Assembly (NCBI RefSeq): GCF_001625195.1
Contig: NC_054391.1
Location: forward strand, 9,438,552 to 9,502,551
Length of the DNA: 64,000 nucleotides
Source of the DNA: Drechmeria coniospora
Taxonomy: Eukaryota > Ascomycota > Sordariomycetes > Hypocreales > Ophiocordycipitaceae
Direction of reading: 5' to 3'
Below are positions 1 to 12,225 of the stretch, in pieces. Position numbers and translations under genes: made by a program. A model generated the notes under the pieces. It searched no databases and had not been told where the DNA came from. It saw only the letters and a program-made list of their open reading frames with translations. Positions within the stretch are counted from its first letter, which is position 1; each line of letters opens with the position of its first letter.

Positions 1-1150
1 GGTGTTGTTCTGCGACATGCTGTTCTTCGACATGCTCCGCATCGCACATGGCTCTGCAACATGTCACGTGCCTTGGCGATGAATGGTGCGAACGGGCCTG
101 CATGCAGGTTGCGAAAAAGGCAAAGAGTATATTCCATGGTGAATGCATTTCCAAAGAGTATATTCCATGGTGAATGCATGTCCCGTCATTGGCTCCGAAG
201 CTCAAAATGATATGTCACGGGCCTTGAGAGCGACGGCGGCCGTGGCGATGGATCGAAGCAAAGCGCCCATGGTCACGTTGGGAAGAGTAGACAAGTAAAT
301 GGTCCAGTGCAGGCATCCGAGGACTGTCGATGGCTCTACAGGCTCACGCGGCTCCGCATGATATGTGACAAATTTGAAAACGGGTGGCGATCGATCGGCA
401 CGGCGAGCCGGCGGTGACCGACGTCTCCTTGGCACGCAGGATCGGCACGACGACGTCCCTGCACAGGCAGCACCCACACATGACGCGTAGGGTGCTTGGT
501 CGGGTTCAGACGATGAACATGCACCGCTCATCTTCGGAGCAGATCAGATGTGCTGACGGTGGTGAGAGAGGCATCGGGAGTGGGTGCGTCTGGGCACGTG
601 ACCGCGCTGAGCTTTGGCGGGTCGGGAGCGGCTGCGTCGCCGAGGGAGCTTGAGGCGAGGATGACGGAGCCGGTCTCTTTGCTTCAGCCTCATGGCTTGA
701 CGGGTCGGAGAGCAACGTGGGCACATGCGGAGCTCGTGAGACATGGAGGGCTTCCTTTTGTGACGAGGACCGGAATTTGATTCAGTTGGCTCGGTGCAAA
801 GCATGCGGGAAGCCAAGGCTCGGCAGGCGTACATCACCTTGTGTTGTTCGAGGTACGGAGCTCGGCATGGCGTATTGGATCATGATGCAACAGAGGAAAA
901 GGGCGTCGGCCGGGACCAGGGCTACAAGGAATCAAGGATCGTGAGATGGGTCAGAATGAATGTATTGGTGTTCTTCTTGTATGCCGTCACCAGGTGTGTC
1001 CAGGTGTCCTCTGTGCCTGGTTAAATAGGCGCAAATGTGGACACCGTTATGTAACCAACTACCCGGACTTTAACCGCGTCTACAGGCGGTTGGCGCGTCG
1101 GCGCGACGGATTAATGCCGCAAGTAATAATAGTTGCACGCTTTGTTCAGT
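1..1150. other. Gene-free left end
   Basis: I see no supportable gene here. Open frames are short, overlap on several strands and carry no recognisable domain. The only clear structure is a perfect 28-base direct duplication at 121-148 and 152-179 (beginning CAAAGAGTATATTCC). The stretch merges at its right end into the TAC-rich repeat island. Confidence 0.6.
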
Positions 1151-1910
1151 ACTAGTACAAGTGCTCCGTATTACATACGTAGTAGTTGTGTTTGGTAACT
1201 GTATGTAGGCGTACTGTACAGTGCACGAGTACAGTACTGGCACATGGGGACTTGGCACCATCACGCCGTAACAAGTAATGACGAGTGAGCATCTGCACGG
1301 AGCATAGGCACCTACTAGGCATACAACTACTAGAGGTACTTGCCTACAGACTACCTGTACTAGGTAGGTAGTTGTAGTGCCTGTAGGCGTACTCGTGTAC
1401 TAGGCACCTAGCACCGTCACGCCGTAACAAGTGAGCATTTTCACGGAGCACATACAACTAGTTATCTAGGTAGGCACCTAGTATTAGGACTAGATACTAT
1501 AGGTTGTAGTTGCAGTACCTGTAGGCGTACATGTGTATTAGGCACTTGGGCACCTGGCACCGTCACGCCGTAACAAGTGAGCATTTGCACGGAGCACATT
1601 CAGTACCTAGGTACTAGGTACTAGAGGCACCTAGTATTAGTACTAGGTACTATAGGTTAGTGGTTGCAGTACCTGTAGGCGTACCTGTGTACTAGGCACT
1701 TGGGCATCACGCCGTAGCAAGTGAGCATTGCACGCACCACGCACGGGGTACAACTACTTACCAAGGCACCTAGTGTCTGTGCCTGGTACTTACCTAGTGC
1801 CTGGTGTCAGCGCCTAGTACTTACCTAGTACCTAATGCCAGTGCCTAGTACTCACCTAGTAGCTAGTACCCAGTCTTGAATACCTGTACCTACCAAAGTA
1901 CCTAGTACCT
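1150..1910. repeat. TAC-rich island with ~150-base repeats
   Basis: Low-complexity sequence made of ACTAGGTA, AGTACC and GTACTAG words. A longer unit anchored on TCACGCCGTAACAAGT recurs near 1261, 1416, 1563 and 1709, giving spacings of about 145-155 bases. After each anchor come GTGAGCAT, a GCACGGAGCAC-like word and a TAC-rich tail. No coding potential; functions unknown. Confidence 0.75.
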
Positions 1911-2379
1911 GGTAATTACGGTGCCTCCAAGTACTAGGTACGGACTGTCGATGCTGACAACTCCAAACACACCTGCAGCACACCAACCTGCAGCACGTTC
2001 CACGGCACAGACAGGTGACAGGGTGCTTCTAGTGGCATCCGCTGCACGACGACCTACTGCTTCTGCCAACGAATGCCTGCGTGCTTGCGGTCTAGGCTTC
2101 GGACCATCGCAGGTCGCGGCAAGGACTGCATGCCAGGCATCCGGTGCTAGGTTAGCACGCAGGGCAAGCACAATCACTCGCGCAGAGTCGCCTGCATCCC
2201 GACCATGGCGGAGTGCTTGTGCCTCGTCACCTACGACGGCACGTACTTGCTTGTAGGTACTAGGCACTGGCGGTATCGAGGCGCCGCCTGGCACGTACCG
2301 GTCAAGCGATGATTACAGGTACGGCGTGGAGCAGAGCAGCTGCAGGGTACGGCGACTCGACAGAGGCAGCTTTGGTGGT

Positions 2380-2675
2380 GCCACAGTGCCTGCTAGGGGC
2401 CTGCGCCTGTAGGGGTTACGCTCGCTGCACACCCGTGGGCTCCGTGTACTTGCTGCATACAGTGACTCGACAAAAGTGACGATTCAGCTTTGGTGGAGCC
2501 GCTCGTACAAATTGAATCGACATTTTTGCCACCCCACCGTACCTACAGTGCCTGCTAGGTGCCTGCGGCTATAGGGTGTACGCACGCTGCACACCCTCAC
2601 TTGACAAAAGTGACGATTCAGTTCTGGCAGCGCCACTCCGACGAATTGAATCGACATTTTTGTCACCCCGCGGCA
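2380..2675. repeat. Tandem duplication carrying two MITE-like palindromes
   Basis: Two direct units of about 133 bases. Each has a leader containing CAGTGCCTGCTAGG, then a near-palindromic element of about 74 bases: copy A about 2462-2535 and copy B about 2597-2669. Each element starts with a word like CGACAAAAGTGACGATTCA and ends with a word like TCGACATTTTTGCCACCC, which is roughly the reverse complement of the start. Four further copies lie at 20.1-21.4 kb. The structure resembles a miniature inverted-repeat element; no transposase is seen. Confidence 0.65.
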
Positions 2676-2739
2676 CAAGCACAGGCAGCTCTCCACCTGC
2701 GCAGGAATACTCACAGCGCATCTAGACACTTGAGCAAGC

Positions 2740-3030
2740 AGCCCGACGTACAGTGCATCCGACGCCGTCTCGAGGCCCAGTAGCCATACGTACAGTACAT
2801 CCGACGCCGTCTCGAGGCCCAGTAGCCGACGTACAGTAAATACATCCGACGCAGTCTCCAGGCCCAGTAGCCGACGTGCGGTATATCCGACGCCGTCTCC
2901 AAGCCCAGTAGCCCCACGTACAGTGCATCCGACGCAGTCTCGAGGCCCAGTAGCGGACGTACAGTATATCCGACGCCGTCTCCAGGCCATCCGACGCCGT
3001 CTCCAGGCCATCCGACGCCCTCTCCAGGCC
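2740..3030. repeat. Minisatellite, 40-50 base unit
   Basis: About seven units built on ATCCGACGCCGTCTCCAGGC plus CCAGTAGCC and a GTACAGT word, shrinking at the right end to a 21-base unit repeated three times (2985-3030). All frames stay open on the minus strand only because of the repeat, so apparent long ORFs here are not genes. Confidence 0.85.
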
Positions 3031-3353
3031 AAGTTCTACTGCAGTCTCGCCCCGCCTCCCCCTGTGCACGCACGCTAGACGCAGCCTTTGTCGACCTCTC
3101 GGCTCGAAGCCGCACCAGCCCAGCCCAGCGGCGCCCGACGACACCACGTTCCAACGGCGACGCACCTCCTGCAGGGCCGTCGGCTCGACATCCCATGCCG
3201 TCGCCGTCTGCCGTCCGCCGGTGCGTGGCGCTGCCTCAGACACCCTCGCCCACCCGGACGGGATCCGTCGACGTCGACGACGCTGCGCTGACGACGCTGC
3301 ACTGACGACGCTGCACTGACGACGCTGCACCGACGAGCACCCAACCACCCACG

Positions 3354-3387
<34 letters not shown>

Positions 3388-4750
3388 CTCCCCCTCCTCC
3401 TCCGCATGCTCGACATTCCTCTCGTCGCCCGAGGCGAGTGTCGGCCTCGTTAGCTGGCCACTTGGCATGCGTGTCGTCCGCAACGGGTGCGCGGGTGCCT
3501 TGCCGGGTCCTTTTGGGTTAGCGGCTTCGCGGCAGCGCTCGAGTCCGCTGCGACGACCACCTACGGCGACACCTATAGGCCGTCCCGCGTGGCCTCGTGG
3601 CCGCTAATGACAGGGTTTCTCGCCGGACTGGCTGCCAGCTTAGCCCCCCGCGACGGATCGCGCCGCTGCGGATTCTAGCGCTCATCCATCCATCCACCAA
3701 TCCATCCAACTATCCACCCACCACCATCAACCCTCCACCATCCACCCTCCACCCCTCCACCATCCAACCATCATCCATCCATCATCCACCCATCCATCAT
3801 CCACCCATCCATCATCCATCCATCCATCATCCATCCATCCATCCGTCGACAATGCAAAGCACATCGTCGGGCGCCGCGCATGTCGCTCGCATCAGGTCAC
3901 GGCAGCCCACGGCAACCCACGGCAAGTCGAGTCCCTGCAACGTTGCTCGCGGGGCGACAATGAGGCGAGGTGGCTCGTCGAATCATCCTCCATCACGTGC
4001 CCAAGGCTGACGACGAGCACAGTGCGCCACCGCCAGGGCACCACGGCGTCGAGGTACCGGCCCGCGCGAGGTGGCCGTCGGGTACCGGTCCTGCCCGCGC
4101 CTGCTCGTGCCTGCACTGTGCGGCTGCTCATCCTCGTCGACGTCCCTCCCCCCTCGGGCGGTGGAGCCACGAAGCGCCAACGCACCACCCCCCTCCCTGT
4201 CCCTGGGAACGTTCGAATGTGACGCATCATCTTTTCTTCATTCGTCGTTCCCCTCCTCCGCGAGCTTGCTCCCTGCTCTGCTCTGCTCTGCTCTGCTCTG
4301 CTCTGGCCGGCCCTGGCGCGAGCCCGAGCCAGAGTCGCCATGGCCAACCCGGCTCGCCTTGGATCCCATCTCCTCCCTTCATCACCCCGAGCACCCCGCC
4401 GCTCCGTCTCGGTCCTCCTCGGCCATCACGTCGCCGCCATGACCTTGGACGTCGCCGTCTGCCACGAGCTCGACGTCTCGCATCCGTAGCGACCCTGTCT
4501 CGCGCCGTCCACGCTCCGCCCGACGGAGGAGGAGCCGGCCCGCTCGCCGCTCGATACGAGACCCATCCGGCAACCCATCACCGGCGTCATCCATCGCCGT
4601 CGTCGTCCATCACCGGCGTCATCCATCGCCGTCATCATCCATCACCGGCGTCATCCACCACCGTCGTCATCCATCGCCGTCGTCCTCCTTCGCCGTCATC
4701 CATCAGCGTCCATCGCCCGTCACCCTCGAACCGTCATGCGCTGCCGTCGC
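3030..4750. other. Simple-repeat-rich upstream region of the zinc-cluster gene
   Basis: No gene recognised. It holds a GACGCTGCACT repeat (about 3280-3335), a GTCCTC run (about 3355-3400), a CATCCATC/CACCATC microsatellite (about 3680-3845), a GCTCT run near 4275-4305, and a CCATCACCGTCGTCAT-type repeat (about 4570-4700). The last lies within 200 bases of the transcription-factor start and is presumably in its promoter or leader. Confidence 0.6.
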
Positions 4751-4751
4751 C

Positions 4752-7231
4752 ATGACCACCTCGATCAACAAGTCGGGTCCCGCTCCCGCCCCTCTGCGCC
4801 AGATTCGCTTCGTCCACAACCAGGGCCAACCGCCCTCGAAGCGCCGCCGCATTAGTGCCGCGTACGTCCTCTTTTCGCCTCCTCCATCTCCTCCGTCTCC
4901 TTTCGCCTCTCCTACTTCTATCCTCGCCTCTCCTACTTTTATTATCGCCTCTACTACTTTTATTCTCGCCTCTCCAACTTTTATTCTCGCCTCTCTTACT
5001 TCTATCCTCGCCTCTCCTACTTTTATTATCGCCTCTCCTACTTTTATTCTCGCCTCTCCAACTTTTATTCTCGCCTCTCTTACTTCTATCCTCGCCTCTC
5101 CAACTTTTATTCTCGCCTCTCCTACTTCTATTCTCGCCTGTCCTTGTCCTCCTTCTCCTCTTGCCTCTCCTTGTCCTCCTTGTCCTCTCGCCTCTCCTAC
5201 TTTTATTCCCGCCTCTCCTACTTCTATTCTCGCCTGTCCTTGTCCTCCTTCTCCTCTCGCCTCTCCTTGTCCTCCTTGTCCTCTCGCCTCTCCTCCGTCT
5301 TCTCCTTCTCCTCTCGCCTCTCCTTGTCCTCCTTGTCCTCTCGCCACTCCTCCGTCTTCTCCTTCTCCTCTCGCCCCCGTCGACGTGTGATTCGGGCCTG
5401 CCATGACATCGGCTGACGGCGACCAGGTGTCTGACGTGTCGACGGCGAAAGACGAGATGCGCCGGCGAGCGGCCCGTCTGCTCGACCTGCACCAAGCACG
5501 GCCAGCGATGTCAGGGATATCCCGAGGAAACAAAAAAGGACGGCGTCGTCGTCGCCGCGAGCGACATCAAGCAGGAGGATGACGACGGCGCCCCCCGGAT
5601 TCCCACGCCTGGGCCTCGCCACGCGCCCGCGTCGGCTCCTCGCTTCGAGCCGACGCCCGCTCGACCTCACGCCGCCGCCGCCGCCGCCGCCATGTACGAG
5701 ACCGTCGTCGATGGCCGCCCGTCGGCGCCGCCGCCCGATGCTCGCCCTGCGCCCCGTGCCGCCTCCGACGTCGACGAGACGGTCCGCTCGCCGACGCTCC
5801 GCTCGCCGACGCTCCGCCGCATCCACCGCATCCACAGCCGCATCCCCTACTTTCGATACTTTGGCCCCACCGCCATCGTTCCCGGCTTCAAGCAGATGGT
5901 CGTCTCCGTCAGCGGCGGCCGCCTCTCCGCGGGCCTCGAGACCTCGGCCGCCTCGCCGCCGTCGACGCCGAGTTGCGCCGCCGCGAGCGACGTCACCCTC
6001 GAGGACCTGCCGGCCTACGACCCCGTCGGCCCCGGCCCCGTCCACCCCCTCATCATGAGCCTCGTCAAGACCTTCTTCCTCCACCTCGGCTGCAACTACC
6101 CCTTCCTCAAGCGCTCGAGGTTCCTCCGCCTCGTCGCCGAGAAGCGCGTCGAGCCCATCCTCGTCGACGCCGTCTGCGCCCTCGCCGCCCGCTTCTCCGA
6201 CGCGCCGGCCCTGACGGCCGGCCACGACAAGCTGCCGACGGCCGAGAGGGGCCAGACCTTTGCCTCGCGCGCCCGCCACGCCACCGTCGACACCTTCCCC
6301 TGCCCCTCGGTCGGCGCCGTCCAGGCCTGCCTCCTCATGGCCTACGAGGGCTTCGGCGCCAACCAGGACAGCGCCCTCTGGATGTACCTCGGCCTCGCCA
6401 TCCGCATGGCCGTCGACCTCGGCCTGCAGAAGCGCGTCGGCATCCGCTACCAGGGCCAGAAGGACCCCTGGTACACGCGCCACCTGCCCCGCGTCGCCGG
6501 CGAGTCCGACGCCGCCGGCGAGGCCAAGCACGGCCTCGTCGGCGCCGCCCTGACCCTCGAGGAGCAGCGCGAGGTCGAGCAGGAGCGCATCGACACCTTC
6601 TGGGCCGTCTTCGTCCTCGACCGCGTCATCTCCTCCGGCACCGGCCGCCCCGTCACCCTCCGCGAGGACGACTTTGAGCTGTCCCTGCCGCCCTACTCGC
6701 TCGACCCCGTCACCAAGTGGCCCGCCCTCTTCCCCGTCTTTCTCCGCATCATCCACCTCTACGGCCAGGTCTCGGACATGCTCAACAACATCCACGACAT
6801 CCACGACCTCACGCGCGAGACGTGGTCCAAGCTGTCCGAGATGGAGCACCGCCTGACGCGCATGTACAAGAGCTGGGACTTTCGCCTGCAGTTCAACGTC
6901 GGCAACTTCAAGGCCTACCTCGGCGCCGGCCACGGCACCACCTTTATCCTCCTCCACTTCTGGTTCCACGCCCTCCTCATCATCCTGCACCAGCCGACGC
7001 TGCTGACGCCCTTTGGCGCCCTCCGCACCGAGCTGCAACTCCTGTCCGACAGCCGCGAGCTCAGCATGAGCAGCGCCAAGACAATATGCGACATCCTCGC
7101 CTTTGCTGACCTCATCGACCCCAAGAGCTTCATCGGCAACCCCTTCTCGAGCCAGCCCATCTACATAGCCGCCTGCGCCTTCTTGATGGAGTCGAGCGCC
7201 GCCGCCTCGGTCGGGCCGTCGCCGGGCCCGT

Positions 7232-7266
<35 letters not shown>

Positions 7267-8286
7267 ACGACGACGAGCCCGAAGACGTCGAAGCACTCCC
7301 TCCTCGCCTCGGCGGCGAGCCAAAACTACCAAATGTGCTACAGCTCGCTGCAGGTGCTCGAGAGCCACTGGGGCGGCGTCAAGTACATCCTCACGGCCCT
7401 CGACCAAAAGTCCAAGGGCATCTGGGACTGCGAGACGTACACGTCGGAGGAGTACGAGAGCACCATCATCCCCCTGCTAGGGCCGACCATCGCCGAGGAG
7501 CTCCGCCGGGCCTCGCCGAAGATGGACGGCGCGCCGCCCATCGCCTGGAGCCTCGCCGGCTCGGCCGACTCGCCCAACTCGAGCCTCACGCTCATGTACA
7601 CGAGGCGCAACGGCACCGTGATGCCGACCCGGCAGCAGCCGCAGGCGGTGCAGGCCTTGCCGTCGCAGGTCGCCACGCCGCCCGGCATCATGGTCTACGA
7701 CCCGATCCGGCAGAGCCTGCCGGCCGAGCCCGTCGCCATCTACCCTCCGGCCCTGCCGCAGACGAGCATGTCGTCGGTCCGCCATTCGCCCTTGCTGCCG
7801 AGGCCCCTCGGCCCGCTGAACCTGCCCTACCTCGCCGCCCAGCCGCAGCCGCCGTCGGAGGCGTACGACGGCGTGGCCGCCGACGAGGACGGCCGGCCCA
7901 AGATGCTCATGGCCCCGTCGTTTGCCTCGTCGGGGGGCCCGCTCGGCGGCTTCGAGGCCTACGGCGCGCCCCCGGTGAGCGCCATGGCCGACGCCGACGA
8001 GGTCGGTCGCCTCGCGAGCGCCGCGCCGTGCGGCGCCGCTCTGCAGAACCTGTACTTCAACCACGGCATGCCCATGCCGAGCCAGCCGCCGTGGGCCTTT
8101 GGCGCGAGCAACATGAGCGCCATCACCTTTGACAGCCGGGACATTGACATCAGCGTCATCGGCCGCCAGCCGCAGCTGATGACGGGGGCCTGGATCGACT
8201 TCATCCCCAGCGACGTGCTGGGCATGCTGGAGAATTACAACATGGACGGCCAGGTGGCGTCGGCCCATCCGGGCGCCGGCGGTTGA
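4752..8286 (+). CDS. Zn(II)2Cys6 fungal-specific transcription factor
   Basis: Two exons: 4752-4861 and 5427-8286, 989 residues. Donor GC|GTACGT, branch-like GGCTGAC and acceptor GACCAG join the frame exactly, fusing a basic N-terminus (ends KRRRIS) to a complete zinc cluster. The six cysteines are at residues 38, 41, 48, 55, 58 and 65 (CLTCRRRKTRC, then CSTC). The long C-terminal part has the look of a fungal_trans regulatory domain, including FRYFGPTAIVPGF near residue 179 and LWMYLGLAIRMAVDLGLQ. A Pro/Thr low-complexity run lies near residue 640. Role: nuclear DNA-binding regulator recognising CGG half-sites; target pathway unknown, so no symbol is given. Odd point: the intron is 565 bases and almost entirely CT-rich minisatellite. 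Confidence 0.88.
4875..5392 (+). repeat. Intronic polypyrimidine minisatellite
   Basis: Nearly the whole intron of the zinc-cluster gene is an array of CT-rich units such as CGCCTCTCCTACTTTTATT (left half) and TCCTTGTCCTCCTTGTCC (right half), nested in longer duplications. The purine strand gives spurious Arg/Glu/Gly-rich frames. It separates the exon with the basic leader from the exon with all six zinc ligands. Confidence 0.85.
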
Positions 8287-9042
8287 CGCCTCTCGACGCT
8301 TCCCGACCGGGTGCCATCTCGTGAGCGGATGGCGAACCTCACGACACGGCAGCCGCGGCGTGAAATGACGTGGTTGATCCACAAACGACGAGCATGGGCA
8401 CGACCGGCCCGCTTGCTCCTTTTCCCTTGCTTTCCATTTCCCTGTCCAGTCTCGTGGCACGGCGTGGCGTTGGGCTTTGCGCAGCAGGACGAGATGTCAG
8501 GACGCGTTCGTTTCTCATCGCATGACGCCGGCTTTCGGGAAGGGGAGATATGTGTTACGGCCGCGATGCGCTCATGACTGTGTACTTTGTGACGATTATG
8601 GATGCTTTGATTCTTGCTCGTCGGCTTTCCCCGCGACGGGCATGGCGGTGAGCGCGCATATGGCTCGAGGTCACGACGATGCCGCTCTCGAACGAGCGAC
8701 TTGGCAGAGCGACGGGCGGCCAAACGATGACTGCTGCCAAGGCGTCCGAATCCAAGGCGTCCGAATCCAAGTCGGGTCCTGCATGGGCGCGGCGATTCCG
8801 TGATGCACGAGTCACGGTGCGTGTCGATGAGCAAGGCAGGCAGGATACTCCCGCAGGCACGGACAGGGGCGAAGATCGGACACGCTCCATCTCGCTTGCC
8901 CTCTTCGCCAGGAAAAGGTCAAGGCAAGGTGTAGAATTTTTACAGAGAAAATCTATCGATTCCAACATGGCGCCCGGGAACAGAGTAAAGCAAACGAGTG
9001 CCGGCACGTACGCGAGCACGAACCTCGGCGGCGGGTTCGTCT
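8287..9042. other. Convergent intergenic region
   Basis: Lies between the 3' ends of the transcription factor (+) and chorismate synthase (-). No gene recognised. A 15-base unit (GGCGTCCGAATCCAA) is duplicated near 8738-8770. The sequence presumably holds both 3' untranslated regions. Confidence 0.6.
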
Positions 9043-10370
9043 TCAGTGGCGACTCATATGGCGGGCGTGCTGAGCCATGGCGGCGTCGGCAATGGCCAAG
9101 GCGGCCATGGCCTCGACGATGGGCACCGCGCGGGGGACGACGCAGGGGTCGTGGCGGCCTTTGGTGGTGAGGACACCCTCGGCCTCGGCGTCGTACTGGG
9201 CCGTCGTCTGATCCTGGCTGATGGTGGCGGGGGGCTTGAAGGCGACGCGGAAGAAGATGGGCATGCCGTTGGAGATGCCGCCCTGGATGCCGCCCGAGTT
9301 GTTCGTCTTGGTATGCAGCTTCGAGGGCGGGATGCCCATCTTGGCGCCGGCGGCGTCGAGCGCGGCCTGGTCGAGGCCGGCGGCGACAAAGGGGTCGTTG
9401 TGGCTGCTGCCCGTCATGCGGGCGCCGGCGAATCCGGAGCCGAGCTCAAAGGCCTTGACGGCGGGGATGCTGAGCATGGCGTGGCCGAGCGTCGCCTGCA
9501 GCTTGTCGAAGCAGGGCTCGCCGAGTCCCGAGGGGGCGTTGCGGATGACGCAGGTGACGGTGCCGCCGGTGCTGTCGTTGGCGGCCTTCAGCTCCTCGAT
9601 GCGCTCCTTCATGCGGCTCGACATTGCTTCGTCGGGGCAGCGGACGGGCAGGAATTTGTCAACTTGCTCGCGCGTGATGGAGTCGGCGAGGTCGAGGAAG
9701 CGCTGGTCGGCGCTCATGGCTTCGGCGCCGTCGAAGAGGTCGATGTCGCCGACCGAGGTGACAAAGGCGACGATCTCGACGCCGTACTTGATGCGGAGCC
9801 ACTTCTCGGCGACGGCGCCGGCGGCGACGCGGGCGATGGTCTCCCTGGCGCTGCTCCGGCCGCCGCCCGACGACGCCTTGACGCCGTACTTTTCGAGGTA
9901 CGTCCAGTCGGCGTGGCTCGGACGCGGGTAGAGGTCGAGGACGGGGTCGACGTAGTCGCCGGGCCGATGGTCCTTGTTGGGAACGGTGAGGAGGATGGGC
10001 GTGCCGAGGGTGATGCCGTTCTCGGTGCCGGAATGGATCGTCACCTCGTCCGTTTCCTTGCGCGGCGTCGTGATGTTCGACTGTCCCGGACGCCGCCGGT
10101 CAAGCTGCGGCTGGATGTCCGACTCGCTGAGCGCGAGCTTGGCCGGACAATTCTCTATTATGCACGAGACGGACTTGCCGTGCGACTCGCCGGCGCTGCG
10201 GAACGTCGTCAGCGAGCTCTCGAGCATGGGTTTCGAGCCTTGCCTCGTCGACCGGGGGGGAGGATGGGGGCGACGGGAGGCAGGATGGGGGCGACGGAGG
10301 GCCGACGGGCGACGGAGGGCCGACGGGCAACGTACGTCGTGACCCGGAAATAGTATCCAAAGGTGGACAT
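9043..10370 (-). CDS. ARO2: Chorismate synthase
   Basis: Two exons, 10370-10336 and 10195-9043, 395 residues (yeast Aro2 is slightly shorter). It makes chorismate from 5-enolpyruvylshikimate-3-phosphate, the last shikimate-pathway step before aromatic amino acids. Visible: start [17 protein letters not shown] with His17, PRPSHAD with His106, the FMN-binding [10 protein letters not shown] stretch, [16 protein letters not shown] and KGRHDP near the end. The intron (GTACGT donor, GCTGAC branch, CGCAG acceptor) carries short tandem repeats. Splicing gives TTAGESH where the family normally has TTYGESH, and residues 18-37 differ from the usual fungal sequence though the length is the same. A tyrosine-restoring splice in frame was not found. 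Confidence 0.93.
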
Positions 10371-12225
10371 GGCGGCGGCGGCGGCGACGGCGGTGGGTGA
10401 TGGTGGTGTTGATGGTTGGCGGGTGCGGATGAGGACGGGTGGAAGTCGATGATGAATCGGAGATGCCTTTATCTTGGTGTCGTGCTTTGCTTGGCGGAAC
10501 ATCCTGCTCCGATCTCGCCGTGGCAGGAATTGTTGCACAGTGCAAGTACGGAGAACTCTGTGCTGTAGACCCTGCTGGTCGCAGCGGGGACGGCCCGCCG
10601 AAGGAGTGCTCAGGCTCGCCGCAATCGCTGTAACGATGGCCGGCTTTTGCTCCTACGCTGCACAGTATAAACTGCTTGCACTCTGCACATGGCACGTCCA
10701 TGTGCGGGGACATGTCCTCCGTACGGAGTACAAGAGCTTGGTAGCAGTACTCGGCAGCAGTACTAGTATTCATACTGTACGGAGTACTCGGTACTTGCGC
10801 TCGGCATTTGCACAGTAATTTACGAGTGCATGTACCGAGTACTCCGTACAGTGCACCGTATTAAATGTATACTTACTCACCTAAGTACGTACAGCGTTAC
10901 TTGCAAGTACAACGAAGTACTTATGTAGAGTACGAGCAGTTATGACGCCAAGGAGGGTTGTGAATTTCTTACTAATCAGATCGCTACCACCTTGACCACT
11001 GGCGCCGCAGGTGCACACCTAGGCGTGCCCACACACGTGACATGCTACACACAGTTGCATGGCTTGCATGCAGTTATACGGAGCACACTTGCAAACGGCC
11101 ACTTTGGACGGGACGGACGACTGATCCGAGTCATCTGCTGAACTGGCTGATGGGGAATTTTAAAGCCATGTGGATATGGTCGTGCTATTTTTCTTGCTCA
11201 GTCATCTTCCCACTGCGCCTCTGCAAAGGACAAAGATAGTTGTGCCATTCCCTTGCGCTGTAGATTGTGAGGAACCCCTCTTATTCAGCTCATCGAGTCA
11301 CCAACAAATCCAGCACTCCGTGCCGTCGCCTTGTGTGATTGTCCAGGAATTGCCTTGTGTTTACCCTAAGCTTGAGATGTTCGCCAATGAAAATCACGAC
11401 GTTGCAGTCTGCAAGTAGCCACCAATGCTGCCGTAGGGTGCCGTGCTGTAGGCGTGGTGCTCTGCAGTAGACTGCGCAAGTGGTGCTATGCCGCACTAGC
11501 CTATGCCGTGGCCTGTTGTGCCGCACCGTGGCAAGTTGTGCTGTGCCGTAGGCCGTAGTGCTGTGCTGAGTGCTGTGTTGAGTGCTGTGTTGAGTGCTGT
11601 GTTGAGTGCTGTGCTGAGTGCTGTGCTGAGTGCTGTGCTGAAGGCTGTAGTGCTGTGCTGAAGGCTGTAGTGCTGTGCTGCAGCCCGTAGTGAGTGCCGT
11701 GCGCAGCCTTAGTGCTGTGGTGCAGCCGTAGTGCTGTGCTGAAGGAGGCTGCTGTAGTGAGTGCTGTGCTGCAGCCGTAGTGCTGTGCCGCAGCCGTAGT
11801 GCTGTGCTGAAGGAGGCTGTAGTACTGTGCTGAAGGCCGTAGTGCGGTGCTGAAGGCTGTAGTGCTGTGATGCAGGCTCTAGTGTTGTGCTGTAGCTAAA
11901 CAGTTGTGCCGCGCTGTAGTTAGTTGTAGGCTGTAGCGCACGCCCGCCGTGGAAAACTTGCCCGTCGGCGTGGAGAAACCAAAATCCCGTGGTGAAGCTC
12001 TACTTGCTTTACTGCCGACATTTGCCTCAGGTGTCCATCGTCGAGATGCCAAATTGCCATCCAACGCCACTCCTCCCGTCGTCCAACATCACCGCTCCTC
12101 GTCCCCCCTCCCAGGGGCTCCTCCCAGCCGAGCTCGCAGCACGACCGAGTGACGACCCGATGTCTTGCTCGTAGCGTCCCAAGCAGTCCCGCATCGTCTC
12201 GTCTCCCGCGTCCTCTCGGCTTCCG
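10371..12225. repeat. Divergent intergenic region: TAC island and GTGCTGTG array
   Basis: Lies between the chorismate synthase and lipoate ligase starts. About 10690-10940 is a TAC-rich island with several TACGGAGTA/TACTCCGTAC words. About 11530-11900 is a degenerate minisatellite of 12-20 base units such as GTGCTGTGTTGA and GCTGAAGGCTGTA. No gene is recognised between them. The right-hand array ends about 330 bases before the lipoate ligase start. Confidence 0.7.

Noticed and set aside
2722..3483. 253-residue minus-strand repeat protein
   Set aside because: Open only because of the minisatellite; all three frames show similar repeats.
4703..5533. Arg/Glu/Gly repeat proteins on the minus strand and Leu/Ser-rich ones on the plus strand
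   Set aside because: Translations of the intronic CT-rich repeat.
5224..7407. 727-residue minus-strand frame opposite the zinc-cluster gene
   Set aside because: Arg/Ala/Gly-rich antisense shadow of GC-rich codons; the plus strand has a zinc cluster, conserved blocks and exact splicing.
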